Origin: Aestuariibacter sp. A3R04
Lineage (GTDB): Bacteria > Pseudomonadota > Gammaproteobacteria > Enterobacterales > Alteromonadaceae
DNA length: 64,000 bases
NCBI RefSeq assembly: GCF_018860805.1
Contig: NZ_JAHKQR010000011.1
Location: forward strand, 1,172,366 to 1,236,365
Direction of reading: 5' to 3'
This document shows, in pieces, positions 44,889-57,999 of the stretch (position 1 is the stretch's first letter; each line of letters begins with the position of its first letter). Made by a program: the position numbers and the translations under genes. The notes beneath the pieces are model-generated. The model was not told the DNA's origin. It did no database searches and saw only the letters and a program-made list of their open reading frames with translations.

Positions 44889-47228
44889 TCAAAACGCGTA
44901 TTGCATAGTAAGTTGGGCGTGACGCGGTACGTTTGGCATAACCAAGGTTGCGCCAAAGTATCCGCCCTCAAAAACCGGCTGCCAATTTTCTTCATCTGTG
45001 ACGTTAATCACATCTAAACGTACGCGCAAATCATCAGTGACCTCATAGTCGGCATTTAAATCTATGGTGTACTGGTCGCGAATATGCACGGTTTGTAAAA
45101 AATCCAGCGGGAATGACTTGGTGTATAGCGCGCTGGCCCCAACCTGGAAATCATCAGCAGCTTTCCATCCAACGTTGATGGACACAATTTGTGGTGGAAT
45201 TCCTTGAACCCGGCTATCTGAAGCTGGAAATGCGGCAAACGATGGAGACCCGACGCCCGAGCCTTGGATAATATCTGGACGACTGCTATCAAAGACATCT
45301 GTTACTTGGGCGGTATCCTGAAAAGCGGCAGCGTCATCGAAACGGGCATCCAGATAACTATAAGCAGCGTTTATCCATACGTCATCCGCTTGGTAGAACA
45401 CTTGCAGTTCAAAGCCTTGAGTCTTCACACCACTGTTGCTGCCATCGCGGTTGCGCAAGCTGCGGGTTTGATCAAACAAAGCAGCTTCTGCATACCAATA
45501 GCTTTGTGGCGCGTATTTAACACCTATCTCATATAACGTATTTTCAGTGGCGAAGTTAAGCGGATCAATCTCATTGTCTCCCCCCAATACCGTACCGCCG
45601 GCCATACTGTTTGACGTGGCATCACTTTCTGAAAACGCGGCATAAAAATTGACGTCTTCAGTCAGCTTATACACTGCACTTAGCTGGTAACTGGTTAACG
45701 TGTCACTGTAGTTATCAGACGCTGCCTCAACACCTTCAGGGGCCAATGGGTCGCGCGCTGCCACATCGTAGTAATCGATTCTAATACCCCCGATAGTTGA
45801 AAATTTTTCGGTCCAGGTGGAGCGCTGCTGAAAAACCAAACCGGTTTGCCATGAAGCGGAATCAGTAGTGTCAGACAAGTTAAAATCACCTTTTCCGTCG
45901 CCATCTACATCATATTGTGCGCCGGGTGATACAAATACACCTGGGCGCAATTCAACCAAACGTGCTTTTTGCGCATCAGTGAGAGAAATGACTCGATTGG
46001 AAATTGGGCCCGTCAAATCAATGGGGTTATCTGCTTCGGTGGTAAACTGACTATAGCCCAAAACGTCGTTGTAACGCAGCGCGAACCCCACAGTGGTAAG
46101 TTGCTTATCACTCCATTGATAATCCAGTTCGGTGCGGTTTTCAAACGTATCAGCACCGTCAATAATTTCCACGAAGCTATTTTGCGCTATTTCCTCGCGT
46201 TCCAGGTATTGGTAATAAGTGATATTGCGAATCGCCACGTTGTCCGCCAATTGATACTCGAGATTGCTGCGGATAACCGTAGTCTCAGCCCCGTTAACAT
46301 CGTCCGGATGCGTAAACACACGGTTTCGGGGAATAACCACTTCGCCCATAGGAGAAACAATCGCTCCAGCGCCGGGTACAGTGCTTCCGTTGGCTTGTAC
46401 ACCTTGACCGGTAATATATATGCCGTTATCGATAAGATCCTGAGTTGGACGATTTATTCCCGCGTTATCAGGATAGTCCGTATCATAGTATTCAGCACTT
46501 ATACTCCACGTTAATACGTCACTCGGTGCATACCGATAGGCAACAAACAAGTTGGTACTTTCACGCTCGGCAAAATCGTAAAAACTGCCGTGATCTAAAT
46601 ATTCTGCGCTTAAGCGAATACCGCTTTTTCCCTCTTGCAATGCTGTACCGTAATCCAATTGTGCTGAATACTGATCCCACCGCCCGGCACGAAGCGTTAC
46701 CTTTCCACGGCTATCAGACAGGGGAGCGAGCTTAGTTTGCAGATTTACAAAGCCGCCATTTCGCTGGGTACTGCCAAACAACACCGGTGACGGCCCTTTT
46801 ACAACGTCTATCTGCTCTACACTGTTAAATGACAAGGGCAATCCAAAGCCATTGTTTCCTCCTTGGCGACGAATGCCATCTTGAAATAATTCACCTAACT
46901 GACCGCGAATACTTGGCAAACTTGGCGTACCGAATCCGCTGGAGGCATAGGCGTTGGGTGCGGCTTTTACGATATCGTGTAAATCGTTGATATTTAGCGC
47001 AGCTATTGCTTCTGCGGAAAGCGACGTAACTGCCCGAGGCGTATCGGCCACTGAGAGACCGTCGCCGAAAATTCCTTTTAACGTGTTGCCGCCAGGATTT
47101 AACGTATCTAGCGCTTGCTGAGTCCCTTTCACTTCTACCACTTCAATATCTGACACCTGTTGCGCCATTAGTGATTGACTTATGGCCATCGCAAGAGCGC
47201 CCATGGCAATACCTGTAACTGTTTTCAT
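44889..47228 (-). CDS. TonB-dependent outer-membrane receptor
   Basis: A 779-residue outer-membrane receptor. It has a signal peptide (1-22, ending SLMAQ), a TonB box-like IEVVEVKG at about 28-35, a plug domain (about 55-165, with PRAVTSLSAEAI and SVEQIDVVKGPSPVLFGS), a beta-barrel and a C-terminal QLTMQYAF ending in phenylalanine. The form resembles siderophore-type receptors, but there is no Fur-type context and no siderophore genes are nearby. It is the first gene of the eight-gene operon, so its cargo is probably that of the YnjBCD importer. Confidence 0.93.
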   Translation of the reverse strand: MKTVTGIAMGALAMAISQSLMAQQVSDIEVVEVKGTQQALDTLNPGGNTLKGIFGDGLSVADTPRAVTSLSAEAIAALNINDLHDIVKAAPNAYASSGFGTPSLPSIRGQLGELFQDGIRRQGGNNGFGLPLSFNSVEQIDVVKGPSPVLFGSTQRNGGFVNLQTKLAPLSDSRGKVTLRAGRWDQYSAQLDYGTALQEGKSGIRLSAEYLDHGSFYDFAERESTNLFVAYRYAPSDVLTWSISAEYYDTDYPDNAGINRPTQDLIDNGIYITGQGVQANGSTVPGAGAIVSPMGEVVIPRNRVFTHPDDVNGAETTVIRSNLEYQLADNVAIRNITYYQYLEREEIAQNSFVEIIDGADTFENRTELDYQWSDKQLTTVGFALRYNDVLGYSQFTTEADNPIDLTGPISNRVISLTDAQKARLVELRPGVFVSPGAQYDVDGDGKGDFNLSDTTDSASWQTGLVFQQRSTWTEKFSTIGGIRIDYYDVAARDPLAPEGVEAASDNYSDTLTSYQLSAVYKLTEDVNFYAAFSESDATSNSMAGGTVLGGDNEIDPLNFATENTLYEIGVKYAPQSYWYAEAALFDQTRSLRNRDGSNSGVKTQGFELQVFYQADDVWINAAYSYLDARFDDAAAFQDTAQVTDVFDSSRPDIIQGSGVGSPSFAAFPASDSRVQGIPPQIVSINVGWKAADDFQVGASALYTKSFPLDFLQTVHIRDQYTIDLNADYEVTDDLRVRLDVINVTDEENWQPVFEGGYFGATLVMPNVPRHAQLTMQYAF

Positions 47229-47357
47229 TCACGTTTCCGTATTATGACTTCTTGCTCCACAAGACCGTTGTGTATTCAAAAAAATTTCATCTCATTTCTC
47301 TTTCAGCACATTTTGCAAACCAATAAAAAAGGTTTAAAAGAGTGAAATTTTTGTCTT

Positions 47358-47369
47358 GAACGACCGTTC
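47358..47369. promoter_or_regulatory. Palindrome in the divergent doxX-like/receptor promoter region
   Basis: GAACG AC CGTTC has perfect 5-bp arms and is followed at once by TAATAT, a -10-like hexamer for the doxX-like gene. GACCGTT occurs again at about 47263-47269, near the receptor start. This fits an operator serving both directions; no regulator gene lies in the window next to it. Confidence 0.5.
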
Positions 47370-47404
47370 TAATATGGCTAAACCATTATACTTTTGGAGC
47401 ATTC

Positions 47405-47818
47405 ATGAAAAATACACTCACAGATATACAACATCGCTTAACCTGGTCGTTATTTTCATTACGGGTCACGGTATTTATCGTTATGTTTGTCTGGACACTC
47501 GACAAATTCGTAAACCCTGCCCACGGCATGGCCATTTTTGAAAAGTTTTACGGAATAGGTGGAGTACCTGAAACCGCTGTTTATATTCTCGGCACGTTGC
47601 AATTAGCCCTTGTACTTGCCTTTCTAGGCGGCATTGCAAAGCGCTACACTTACGGTTTAGTTTTTTTACTGCACGGCGGTTCAACGCTGTCGTCATTCCC
47701 TCAGTATGCTGATGCGTTCAATCATTTACTGTTTTTTGCAGCATGGCCCATGTGGGGGGCGTGTTTTGCACTTTTCCTGCTACGCAGTGCTGACACCAGG
47801 TTCGTCATTGGAAAATAA
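47405..47818 (+). CDS. Small DoxX-like membrane protein
   Basis: A 137-residue inner-membrane protein with four hydrophobic helices (about 17-33, 57-77, 82-95 and 106-126). LRVTVFIVMFVWTLDKFVNP followed by GIGG and LGTLQLALVLAFLGG is DoxX-like. GGAG lies 5 bases before the ATG. It is divergent from the TonB receptor operon and shares its promoter region, so it may be co-regulated with the uptake genes. Function is unknown. Confidence 0.8.
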   Translation: MKNTLTDIQHRLTWSLFSLRVTVFIVMFVWTLDKFVNPAHGMAIFEKFYGIGGVPETAVYILGTLQLALVLAFLGGIAKRYTYGLVFLLHGGSTLSSFPQYADAFNHLLFFAAWPMWGACFALFLLRSADTRFVIGK

Positions 47819-47840
47819 GTCACAATTTTCGTCTAGCTAC

Positions 47841-47877
47841 AAAGAAGGCGGTAAATTCAGTATTTTCCGCCTTCTTT
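47841..47877. terminator. Bidirectional terminator between the doxX-like gene and yfbV
   Basis: AAAGAAGGCGG and CCGCCTTCTTT pair around an A/T-rich loop. It lies between two convergent genes, with A and T bases at the stem ends serving either strand. Confidence 0.8.
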
Positions 47878-47900
47878 ACACCTACCGTACACTTGTGTAT

Positions 47901-48350
47901 TTAGTCGAACCACTTTTTCGTAAACACACTATCTAGTTCTGCAAATGCAGTTTTCAGTGTTTTGGCCAACTCTATGTATTTGGGCTGACTACGCATAGCA
48001 TGGAGCTGGCAACCTTCTGCAGCCATTTTCCTGTGAACGTCCTGATACCAAATCTTTATCTGTGGAGGCAATAACTGATTTGAACGGTGACCAAGCCACA
48101 AAAGTCCCTGCAGGGGCAAACTCAAAAAAAACAGTCCAACAGCCAGAACCTGGGGTAAAAAATCATTGCCCAGGGTGTTAAACATCATCGTGCAGGCAAG
48201 TAAAGCCGCTGGAGGCATTACTTTTATGGCAAAACGAGTAGCGCTAATTACGCGACATTCCGGAAAAAACGAATATAGTTCACGCTTGACCGGCCAGGTA
48301 TTCATGTACTCCTGCCCGTCTTTAAAAAGCGAGAAAACCGATTGTGCCAT
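47901..48350 (-). CDS. yfbV: YfbV family membrane protein (UPF0208/DUF412)
   Basis: A 149-residue inner-membrane protein with two hydrophobic helices (about 41-62 and 69-87). The opening FSLFKDGQEYMNTWPVKREL, the RVISATRFAIKVMPP block and LPLQGLLWLGHRS match YfbV of E. coli, reported there to limit the reach of the MatP-organised terminus domain. E. coli yfbV lies by ackA-pta; here it stands alone between doxX-like and trxB. The 248-base gap before trxB holds the promoters; no clear operator was seen. Confidence 0.9.
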   Translation of the reverse strand: MAQSVFSLFKDGQEYMNTWPVKRELYSFFPECRVISATRFAIKVMPPAALLACTMMFNTLGNDFLPQVLAVGLFFLSLPLQGLLWLGHRSNQLLPPQIKIWYQDVHRKMAAEGCQLHAMRSQPKYIELAKTLKTAFAELDSVFTKKWFD

Positions 48351-48586
48351 TTTTAGTACTCCTTGCCGTTAGCTGGAATGCGAAAAAAGAACGAAAGCGA
48401 CACCCTGATTAGAGTACCTAGCCTGCCTGATATACACTAACTAAAATAAAGTATAGCTCACTAATCTGCACAAGTAACAGCAATGATGTAAATTGTCATA
48501 AAAGTCATACTCAAAAATGGTTGAATATGCGATATTGACCCTTATCTTAGATTTGTTGAAACTCGGTCAGCTCGGCCGACTTGTGA

Positions 48587-49564
<978 letters not shown>

Positions 49565-49566
49565 AA

Positions 49567-50355
49567 ATGCTCAGGGGCGACATGTTCGCCCCTCTCTACT
49601 CAATTATGATTGAATTACCTTACCTGGATATTCGCACCCCTTTCCCCCCTGTTTCTGAAGCTCTGAATGATCCAAATGGGTTATTAGCATATGGCGCTAC
49701 ACTCGATCCTTTTAGATTGTTTGAGGCCTATTCCAACGGTATCTTTCCCTGGTTTAGCGATGACGAACCCATATTGTGGTGGTCGCCAAATCCGCGGGCT
49801 ATTATCGAGCTTGATAATTTCCACGTATCGAAAAGCCTACAAAAGCTCATTCGCCAAGCTCGCTATACCGTCACGCTCAACAACGCCTTTACCGATGTGA
49901 TTGCGGCCTGTGCCACGATTCCCCGTTGTCACCCTCACGGGGAGGAGCCATCTTCCGAGACCTGGATAACTAAAGACATGATAGAGGCTTACACTCAGCT
50001 TCACATTGCCGGTATTGCCCATTCTGTAGAAGTATGGGACGAAGACAATACCCTGGCAGGCGGTTTATACGGCGTAGCTGTGGGCGGTGTTTTTTGCGGT
50101 GAATCCATGTTTCACAAACGGCCAAATACGTCAAAGCTTGCGATGTGTGCGTTGGTCAATCATATGAGAAAAAATAACCTTGGTTTTATCGATTGCCAAT
50201 TGCCCACCGAGCATCTTAGCTCTCTGGGAGCAATAACCCTTCCACGAGACACATTTATATCACGGTTACAGAAACACAACGCTACAATTGATTCACAAGG
50301 CCATTTACTCTCGGCCTATAAAAGATGTTGGCAAAGTGGAAATTTAACGCCATGA
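49567..50355 (+). CDS. aat: Leucyl/phenylalanyl-tRNA--protein transferase
   Basis: Adds Leu or Phe to proteins with N-terminal Arg or Lys so that ClpS delivers them to ClpAP (N-end rule). Motifs are NGLLAYGATLDPFRLFEAYSNGIFPWF, PILWWSPNPRA, the GGLYGVAVGGVFCGESMF block and FIDCQLPTEHLSSLGA. ATG 49567 has AAGG 6 bases before it and follows trxB by two bases; later starts at 49582 and 49606 are possible, because the usual family N-terminus corresponds to MIELPYLD. It is coupled to bpt by an ATGA overlap. clpS and clpA are close by. Confidence 0.95.
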   Translation: MLRGDMFAPLYSIMIELPYLDIRTPFPPVSEALNDPNGLLAYGATLDPFRLFEAYSNGIFPWFSDDEPILWWSPNPRAIIELDNFHVSKSLQKLIRQARYTVTLNNAFTDVIAACATIPRCHPHGEEPSSETWITKDMIEAYTQLHIAGIAHSVEVWDEDNTLAGGLYGVAVGGVFCGESMFHKRPNTSKLAMCALVNHMRKNNLGFIDCQLPTEHLSSLGAITLPRDTFISRLQKHNATIDSQGHLLSAYKRCWQSGNLTP

Positions 50356-51059
50356 AGTTTGGGCTTACACAGACTTTTACCTGTAGTTATCTTCCTGATC
50401 AAAACGAACAACTATTGGTATTTGCTGAAACAGATCACAATTTACGCGACTGCTACGGCCAGCTTATTCAAGCGGGCTTTAGGCGTAGTGGTGAGCAAAT
50501 TTACAGACCACACTGCCCCAGCTGTAACGCTTGTCAGTCTATCCGTATTCCAGTGGCTGAGTTTACGCCCAGTAGAAGCCAACGCAGGGTACTGAAAAAG
50601 AATGCCACCTTGATAACGGGATTCAGTACATCCCCAAAAAACAGCTATTACCCGCTGTACGAGCGATATATCACCGCCCGGCATAGCGACGGTAGTATGT
50701 ACCCGCCGAGCCGTGACCAGTACCTTAGCTTTATTGCGTGTTCTTGGAGCCAACCTGTGTTTATAGAAGCATATCAAGGCAGCGATTTAGTAGCAGTTGC
50801 TGTAACAGATGATATCTTTCACAGCGATGGCTCCCGTTCCTTTTCAGCGCTTTACACCTTTTTCGAGCCAGAGTTGGCCACGTCTTCTATGGGAACGTGG
50901 ATGATCTTGCAACAAATCGCTTTCGCCGCTGAACAAAAGCGCCTTTATTTGTATCTGGGTTATCAAATCGACGATTGCAACAAAATGAACTACAAACGAA
51001 AATTTTTTCCTCACGAACGGCTTTTAGACACAAAATGGCAAAAAATAGTCAGTAAATAA
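50352..51059 (+). CDS. bpt: Aspartate/glutamate leucyltransferase (arginyltransferase family)
   Basis: A bacterial ATE-like enzyme that attaches leucine to proteins with N-terminal Asp or Glu, adding substrates to the ClpS-ClpAP route. It has the N-terminal cysteine cluster YRPHCPSCNACQSIRIPV (about 56-73), SRSQRRVLKKN and a C-terminal GNAT-like domain (YTFFEPELATSSMGTWMI, LYLGYQIDDCNKMNYK). The start is ATG 50352, overlapping the aat TGA; the open frame from 50325 lies inside aat. The protein has 235 residues. Confidence 0.95.
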   Translation: MKFGLTQTFTCSYLPDQNEQLLVFAETDHNLRDCYGQLIQAGFRRSGEQIYRPHCPSCNACQSIRIPVAEFTPSRSQRRVLKKNATLITGFSTSPKNSYYPLYERYITARHSDGSMYPPSRDQYLSFIACSWSQPVFIEAYQGSDLVAVAVTDDIFHSDGSRSFSALYTFFEPELATSSMGTWMILQQIAFAAEQKRLYLYLGYQIDDCNKMNYKRKFFPHERLLDTKWQKIVSK

Positions 51060-51139
51060 TCTGTTTCTCTTTACAGACGGCGATTTATTGGTTAATGTCT
51101 GCGCGGCAAAATTTTGACTCACTGAGGTAACTGCTTTAC

Positions 51140-51358
51140 ATGGCAAAAGAAGATTCTATCGAAATGGAAGGAACGGTTGTTGATACCCTTCCAAGCACAC
51201 AATTCCGCGTTGAACTTGAAAATGGTCACGTGGTAACCGCGCATATTTCTGGGAAAATGCGTAAGAACTATATTCGTATTCTTACTGGTGACAAAGTAAC
51301 CGTAGAGATGACGCCCTACGACCTGACTAAAGGTCGCATCGTTTATCGTGCAAGATAG
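51140..51358 (+). CDS. infA: Translation initiation factor IF-1
   Basis: A 72-residue OB-fold protein that binds the ribosomal A site during initiation. [44 protein letters not shown] and the C-terminal [11 protein letters not shown] are typical of IF-1. An SD-like GAGG lies 12 bases upstream, rather far. It stands between the aat-bpt operon and the convergent clpA. In E. coli a serine tRNA gene lies between clpA and infA; here that gap holds only a terminator. Confidence 0.97.
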   Translation: MAKEDSIEMEGTVVDTLPSTQFRVELENGHVVTAHISGKMRKNYIRILTGDKVTVEMTPYDLTKGRIVYRAR

Positions 51359-51382
51359 TACTCAGTAGTCTGTAGAACTTTA

Positions 51383-51412
51383 AAAAAAGCCCGATTAAAT
51401 CGGGCTTTTTTA
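51383..51412. terminator. Bidirectional terminator between infA and clpA
   Basis: AAAAAGCCCGATT and AATCGGGCTTTTT form a 13-bp stem with almost no loop beyond AA, with A and T runs on the two sides. It lies between convergent genes. Confidence 0.92.
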
Positions 51413-51438
51413 TTGTGTTAATTAAAACAAGGTTAAAC

Positions 51439-53715
51439 TTAATTTGCCTGCGATTCTGCATTAGGTGCAGCTACGCCAGAAAACGCAAACGTAAGCTTGT
51501 CTTCGCCAAGATCTACTTTGACATCACCACCTTTATTTAATTCACCAAATAGCAACTCATTAGCCAGCACTTTTTTGATCTCTTCCTTAATGAGCCTTGC
51601 CATTGGTCGTGCCCCCATGGCTTTGTCATATCCTTTTTCAGCCAGGTAAGCCCTCGCTGCTGCGGTAACGTCCAAAGACACGCCCTTGGTATCGAGTTGC
51701 GCTTGAAGTTCGATAATAAATTTATCCACAACTTGTAAAATGATGTCGGTATCAAGGTGATTAAACCAGATAATACCATCCAAACGGTTACGAAACTCCG
51801 GAGAGAATACCTTGTTGATTTCAGACAGGGCATCGTGACTGTGGTCCTGCTGTTTGAAACCAATGGACTTGCGTACCGTTTCCTGGACGCCCGCATTTGT
51901 TGTCATTACCACGACGACATTGCGAAAATCTACTTTTCTACCATTGTTATCAGTTAAGGTACCGTGATCCATTACCTGTAACAATATATTGTAGATATCG
52001 CTGTGTGCCTTTTCGATTTCATCCAGTAACACTACTGAGTAGGGGTTCTTAATAACTGCATCCGTCAGCAGCCCACCCTGGTCGAAACCCACATAGCCGG
52101 GAGGCGCGCCAATCAAACGACTCACAGCGTGACGCTCCATGTACTCGGACATATCAAAGCGGATCAGTTCAACGCCCATAATTTTCGCCAGTTGCTGTGT
52201 GACTTCCGTTTTACCAACACCGGTAGGCCCTGCAAACAGGAAGCTGCCGATAGGCTTTTCTTCAGTTCCCAGACCCGCACGTGAGAGATGAATCGCATCA
52301 GTAAGTGTTTCTATGGCCTTGTCCTGCCCGAATACCACCATTTTGAGATCTCTGCCCAAATGTTTCAGTGCTTCTCTATCAGAAGCCGAAACGGATTTCT
52401 CGGGGATACGCGCCATTTTTGCAATAATTTGCTCTATATCAGCAACATTGATAGTTTTCTTCCGTTTTGATACGGGTAGCAGTCGCTGACTGGCACCAGC
52501 TTCGTCCATGACATCAATCGCTTTATCTGGCAAATGACGTTCATTAATATATTTGGCTGACAACTCTGCAGCTGCCTGCAACGCTTTTTGCGTAAAACGC
52601 ACACTGTGATGAGCTTCGTAGCGCGATTTCAAACCCAGCAATATTTTGGTGGTATCGCTCACAGACGGTTCAACCACATCCACCTTCTGGAAACGACGGG
52701 CCAGCGCGCGATCTTTTTCGAAAATGCCCTGATATTCCTGATAGGTCGTTGAGCCAATGCAGCGCAATTCACCGGAACTGAGTTTGGGCTTCAACAGATT
52801 AGACGCATCCATCACACCACCTGAGGCCGCACCCGCACCAATAATCGTGTGAATTTCGTCAATAAATAAAATAGCGTTTTCGTCCTTGCTAAGCTCTTTG
52901 AGAATTGCTTTTAAACGCTTCTCGAAGTCGCCCCGGTATTTCGTGCCCGCGAGCAGACCTCCCAAATCGAGGGAATACACGGTACTCTCGGCAATCACCT
53001 CTGGCACGTCATCGTTAACAATACGATACGCCAGACCTTCCGCTATGGCCGTTTTACCCACTCCGGCTTCACCCACCAATAACGGATTGTTCTTGCGTCG
53101 GCGGCAGAGGATTTGAATGGTTCTCTCAACTTCGGAATCGCGACCGATGAGCGGATCAATCTTACCCTCTTTCGCTTGTCGGTTGAGATCCGTAGAGTAT
53201 TTGCTCAACGCCGATCCAGCCTCTTCGCCCTCACTGCCTTCTTCGCTGCTTTCGGCGCCGGCAGGACTTTCGTCTTCATTCTTGCTCACGCCATGACTGA
53301 TAAAGTTCACCACGTCTAACCGGGTCACATCAGCTTTCTTCAGTATATAAACAGCCTGAGATTCCTGCTCGGAAAAAATGGCAACCAGCACATTGGCGCC
53401 GGACACTTCTTCCTTTCCGGAAGATTGAACGTGAAATACCGCCCGCTGAAGGACGCGTTGAAAACCAAGTGTAGGCTGAGTTTCTCTTTCGTTTGCCTGG
53501 TCATCCATAATCAGGGGCGTAGTGTCTTTTACAAACTCAAATAGCTCACTTTTGATTAACTCAACGTTGGCGCCACAGGCGGTGAGCGCTTCACGGGCAG
53601 CAGAGTTATCCATCAGCGCCAGCAACAAGTGCTCTACCGTCATAAATTCGTGACGATGCTCTCTGGCAAACACGAAAGCTTCATTAAGCGTCTGCTCTAA
53701 TTCTTTATTCAACAT
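51439..53715 (-). CDS. clpA: ATP-dependent Clp protease ATP-binding subunit ClpA
   Basis: The unfoldase partner of ClpP. An N-terminal double Clp domain (1-145) is followed by two AAA+ modules: Walker [10 protein letters not shown] (about 213-221) with [13 protein letters not shown], then GPTGVGKTE (about 494-502) with [25 protein letters not shown] and the acidic linker [20 protein letters not shown] (about 149-170) also fit. The length of 758 is normal. clpS lies 24 bases upstream, so the adaptor and unfoldase are co-transcribed. Confidence 0.97.
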   Translation of the reverse strand: MLNKELEQTLNEAFVFAREHRHEFMTVEHLLLALMDNSAAREALTACGANVELIKSELFEFVKDTTPLIMDDQANERETQPTLGFQRVLQRAVFHVQSSGKEEVSGANVLVAIFSEQESQAVYILKKADVTRLDVVNFISHGVSKNEDESPAGAESSEEGSEGEEAGSALSKYSTDLNRQAKEGKIDPLIGRDSEVERTIQILCRRRKNNPLLVGEAGVGKTAIAEGLAYRIVNDDVPEVIAESTVYSLDLGGLLAGTKYRGDFEKRLKAILKELSKDENAILFIDEIHTIIGAGAASGGVMDASNLLKPKLSSGELRCIGSTTYQEYQGIFEKDRALARRFQKVDVVEPSVSDTTKILLGLKSRYEAHHSVRFTQKALQAAAELSAKYINERHLPDKAIDVMDEAGASQRLLPVSKRKKTINVADIEQIIAKMARIPEKSVSASDREALKHLGRDLKMVVFGQDKAIETLTDAIHLSRAGLGTEEKPIGSFLFAGPTGVGKTEVTQQLAKIMGVELIRFDMSEYMERHAVSRLIGAPPGYVGFDQGGLLTDAVIKNPYSVVLLDEIEKAHSDIYNILLQVMDHGTLTDNNGRKVDFRNVVVVMTTNAGVQETVRKSIGFKQQDHSHDALSEINKVFSPEFRNRLDGIIWFNHLDTDIILQVVDKFIIELQAQLDTKGVSLDVTAAARAYLAEKGYDKAMGARPMARLIKEEIKKVLANELLFGELNKGGDVKVDLGEDKLTFAFSGVAAPNAESQAN

Positions 53716-53739
53716 ATTGCTCGCCCTCTGTTAAAAACC

Positions 53740-54060
53740 TTATGCCTGTTCCATGGTGCACATAAGTGGGTGTTGATGCTTACGTGCGTACTGATTAACC
53801 TGCATCACTTTTGTTTCTGCTATCTCAGCGGTAAATATGCCACAAACCGCCCTTCCCTGATAATGAACAGTGAGCATAAGTTGGTTGGCCTTCTCAGCAT
53901 CCATATTAAAAAAATGCATGAGTACTTCGACCACGAAATCCATTGGCGTGTAATCGTCATTATTCAACAACACTTTATACATTGGAGGCGGTTGCGCCTT
54001 GTAGCGCTCCGCGTTGCGTTGTTTCTCTTTCTCAATACTGATCGCGTTGTCTTTACTCAT
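53740..54060 (-). CDS. clpS: ClpA adaptor protein ClpS
   Basis: A 106-residue adaptor that hands N-end-rule substrates to Clp[22 protein letters not shown] (about 28-48) contains the DDYT pocket residues, followed by the [20 protein letters not shown] helix and the C-terminal [21 protein letters not shown]. The N-terminal tail is charged and disordered, as in the family. It is divergent from cspD and the first gene of clpS-clpA. Together with aat and bpt about 3 kb away, the pathway is nearly complete in this region; clpP is elsewhere. Confidence 0.97.
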   Translation of the reverse strand: MSKDNAISIEKEKQRNAERYKAQPPPMYKVLLNNDDYTPMDFVVEVLMHFFNMDAEKANQLMLTVHYQGRAVCGIFTAEIAETKVMQVNQYARKHQHPLMCTMEQA

Positions 54061-54129
54061 AGTACAATAATAGTGCCTTAACGCTAATTAGCCGATTTTT
54101 TTCAATTATAAATAATCTGCAAATTACGC

Positions 54130-54159
54130 TTGACATGCAATGGTTAAAATATCTACAGT
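54130..54159 (+). promoter_or_regulatory. Candidate cspD promoter
   Basis: TTGACA (54130-54135), an 18-base spacer and TACAGT (54154-54159) would give a leader of about 95 bases before cspD. Long leaders are usual for cold-shock genes. The -10 is only a 4 of 6 match. Confidence 0.45.
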
Positions 54160-54262
54160 TTTACTATGGCCATGTGAGTGACGCACATAGCCATTGTGCC
54201 CCTTATTACTGTATTGTGGGGGCATAATCTTATGAGTTCAAGGATTAAGAGGAAGTCGAAGT

Positions 54263-54481
54263 ATGGCGGTTGGTAAAGTTAAATGGTTTAACAATGCTAA
54301 AGGATTTGGATTTATCGTTCCTGAGGACGGCGGAGAAGATATCTTTGCTCACTACTCAACCATTCAAATGGAAGGGTACAGGTCTTTAAAAGCAGGCCAG
54401 GAAGTGAGATTTGACGTTCAGCAAGGTCCGAAAGGATTGCACGCTGAAAATATCGGAGTGGTAGACGAAGCCGAGCGTTAG
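54263..54481 (+). CDS. cspD: Cold-shock domain protein, CspD-like
   Basis: A 72-residue single-stranded nucleic-acid-binding protein. KVKWFNNAKGFGFIVPEDG holds the first RNP motif and DIFAHYSTI the second. FIVPEDGGEDIFAHY and EVRFDVQQGPKGLHA resemble CspD rather than CspA. In E. coli CspD inhibits replication in stationary phase and the gene is divergent from clpS, exactly as here. It is followed by a hairpin terminator. Confidence 0.95.
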   Translation: MAVGKVKWFNNAKGFGFIVPEDGGEDIFAHYSTIQMEGYRSLKAGQEVRFDVQQGPKGLHAENIGVVDEAER

Positions 54482-54498
54482 TCAAATATCTGTTTCCC

Positions 54499-54542
54499 AA
54501 AAGGCTTTTTACTGTTCTCTTTTCAGTAAAGGGCCTTTTTTA
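54499..54542 (+). terminator. Terminator of cspD
   Basis: AAAAGGC..TTTACTG pairs with CAGTAAA.GGCCTTTT around a T-rich loop and ends in a run of T residues, about 18 bases after the cspD stop. The stem has small internal mismatches. Confidence 0.75.
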
Positions 54543-54590
54543 TGGCTTTTAACGCGCCGCATTCATGTACACAATCGTACATCTTCGCAT

Positions 54591-54620
54591 AAAAAAACCC
54601 GGATAATCCGGGTTTTTTAT
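54591..54620. terminator. Terminator of icd (bidirectional)
   Basis: AAAAAACCCGGAT and ATCCGGGTTTTTT form a 13-bp stem with runs on both sides. It lies 13 bases after the icd stop on the minus strand and can also catch cspD read-through. Confidence 0.9.
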
Positions 54621-54632
54621 TGCCTACTTTAA

Positions 54633-57289
<2,657 letters not shown>

Positions 57290-57832
57290 ATGTCCGATCA
57301 AATTGTGATCTTATTCAACAAGCCTTTTAACGTACTCACCCAGTTCACCGATCAGGAAGGCAGACAAACCCTAAAGGATTTTATCCCCGTCCCCAACGTT
57401 TACGCAGCCGGGCGACTGGACAGGGATTCAGAAGGCCTGCTGGTACTTACAAACGACGGTAAACTGCAGCACCGACTGGCGAACCCCAAAGCAAAAACAA
57501 GTAAAACGTATTGGGTTCAGGTAGAGGGTATCCCCTCTGACGACGCCATCAAACAACTTGAAAACGGCGTACAATTAAAAGACGGGCTCACCAAGCCGGC
57601 CAAAGTCAAATCCATGACAGAACCCGACATCTGGCAGCGTGAGCCCCCAGTGCGCTTTCGCAAACACATTCCCACTTCCTGGTTGTCGATTACCTTAACC
57701 GAAGGTAGAAACAGGCAGGTACGCCGTATGACAGCACAGGTGGGTTACCCCACCCTGCGACTCATCCGCTACCGCATTGGCAACTGGACAATTGACGGCA
57801 TTGAAAACGGCCAGTATCTGCGCATTCGTTAA
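57290..57832 (+). CDS. rluE: 23S rRNA pseudouridine synthase RluE
   Basis: Makes the pseudouridine at position 2457 of 23S rRNA in E. coli. The small RsuA/RluB/E/F type without an S4 domain: [15 protein letters not shown] at the start, the catalytic aspartate in [19 protein letters not shown] (about D45) and [19 protein letters not shown] (about 138-156). 180 residues. It is divergent from icd as in E. coli. The E. coli neighbour nudJ is missing; the 150-base gap to mnmA holds no such gene. Confidence 0.95.
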   Translation: MSDQIVILFNKPFNVLTQFTDQEGRQTLKDFIPVPNVYAAGRLDRDSEGLLVLTNDGKLQHRLANPKAKTSKTYWVQVEGIPSDDAIKQLENGVQLKDGLTKPAKVKSMTEPDIWQREPPVRFRKHIPTSWLSITLTEGRNRQVRRMTAQVGYPTLRLIRYRIGNWTIDGIENGQYLRIR

Positions 57833-57999
57833 GACATCTACGCAGCAATACGGGTGTTTCCCAACAAACGTGGGTTGTGATTGTCAGAGGAATAAGTTAG
57901 TACAAAAAACCCGGCTTGCGCAGTGCCATAGGATTGAAATTCTGTTAGAATCCGCGCCCTGTCAATTTCGATTAAATTGGAACATTGCAAAGAGCTTCT

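Noticed and set aside
44889..47228. Siderophore receptor under Fur control
   Set aside because: I found no convincing Fur box in the upstream region and no siderophore synthesis or iron ABC genes nearby.
51359..51438. Expected serine tRNA gene between infA and clpA, as in E. coli
   Set aside because: The gap is only 80 bases and is filled by a terminator; no cloverleaf is possible.
57833..57999. Possible nudJ gene between rluE and mnmA
   Set aside because: The gap is too short and holds no Nudix motif in any frame; the frame at 57777-58148 overlaps both neighbours.
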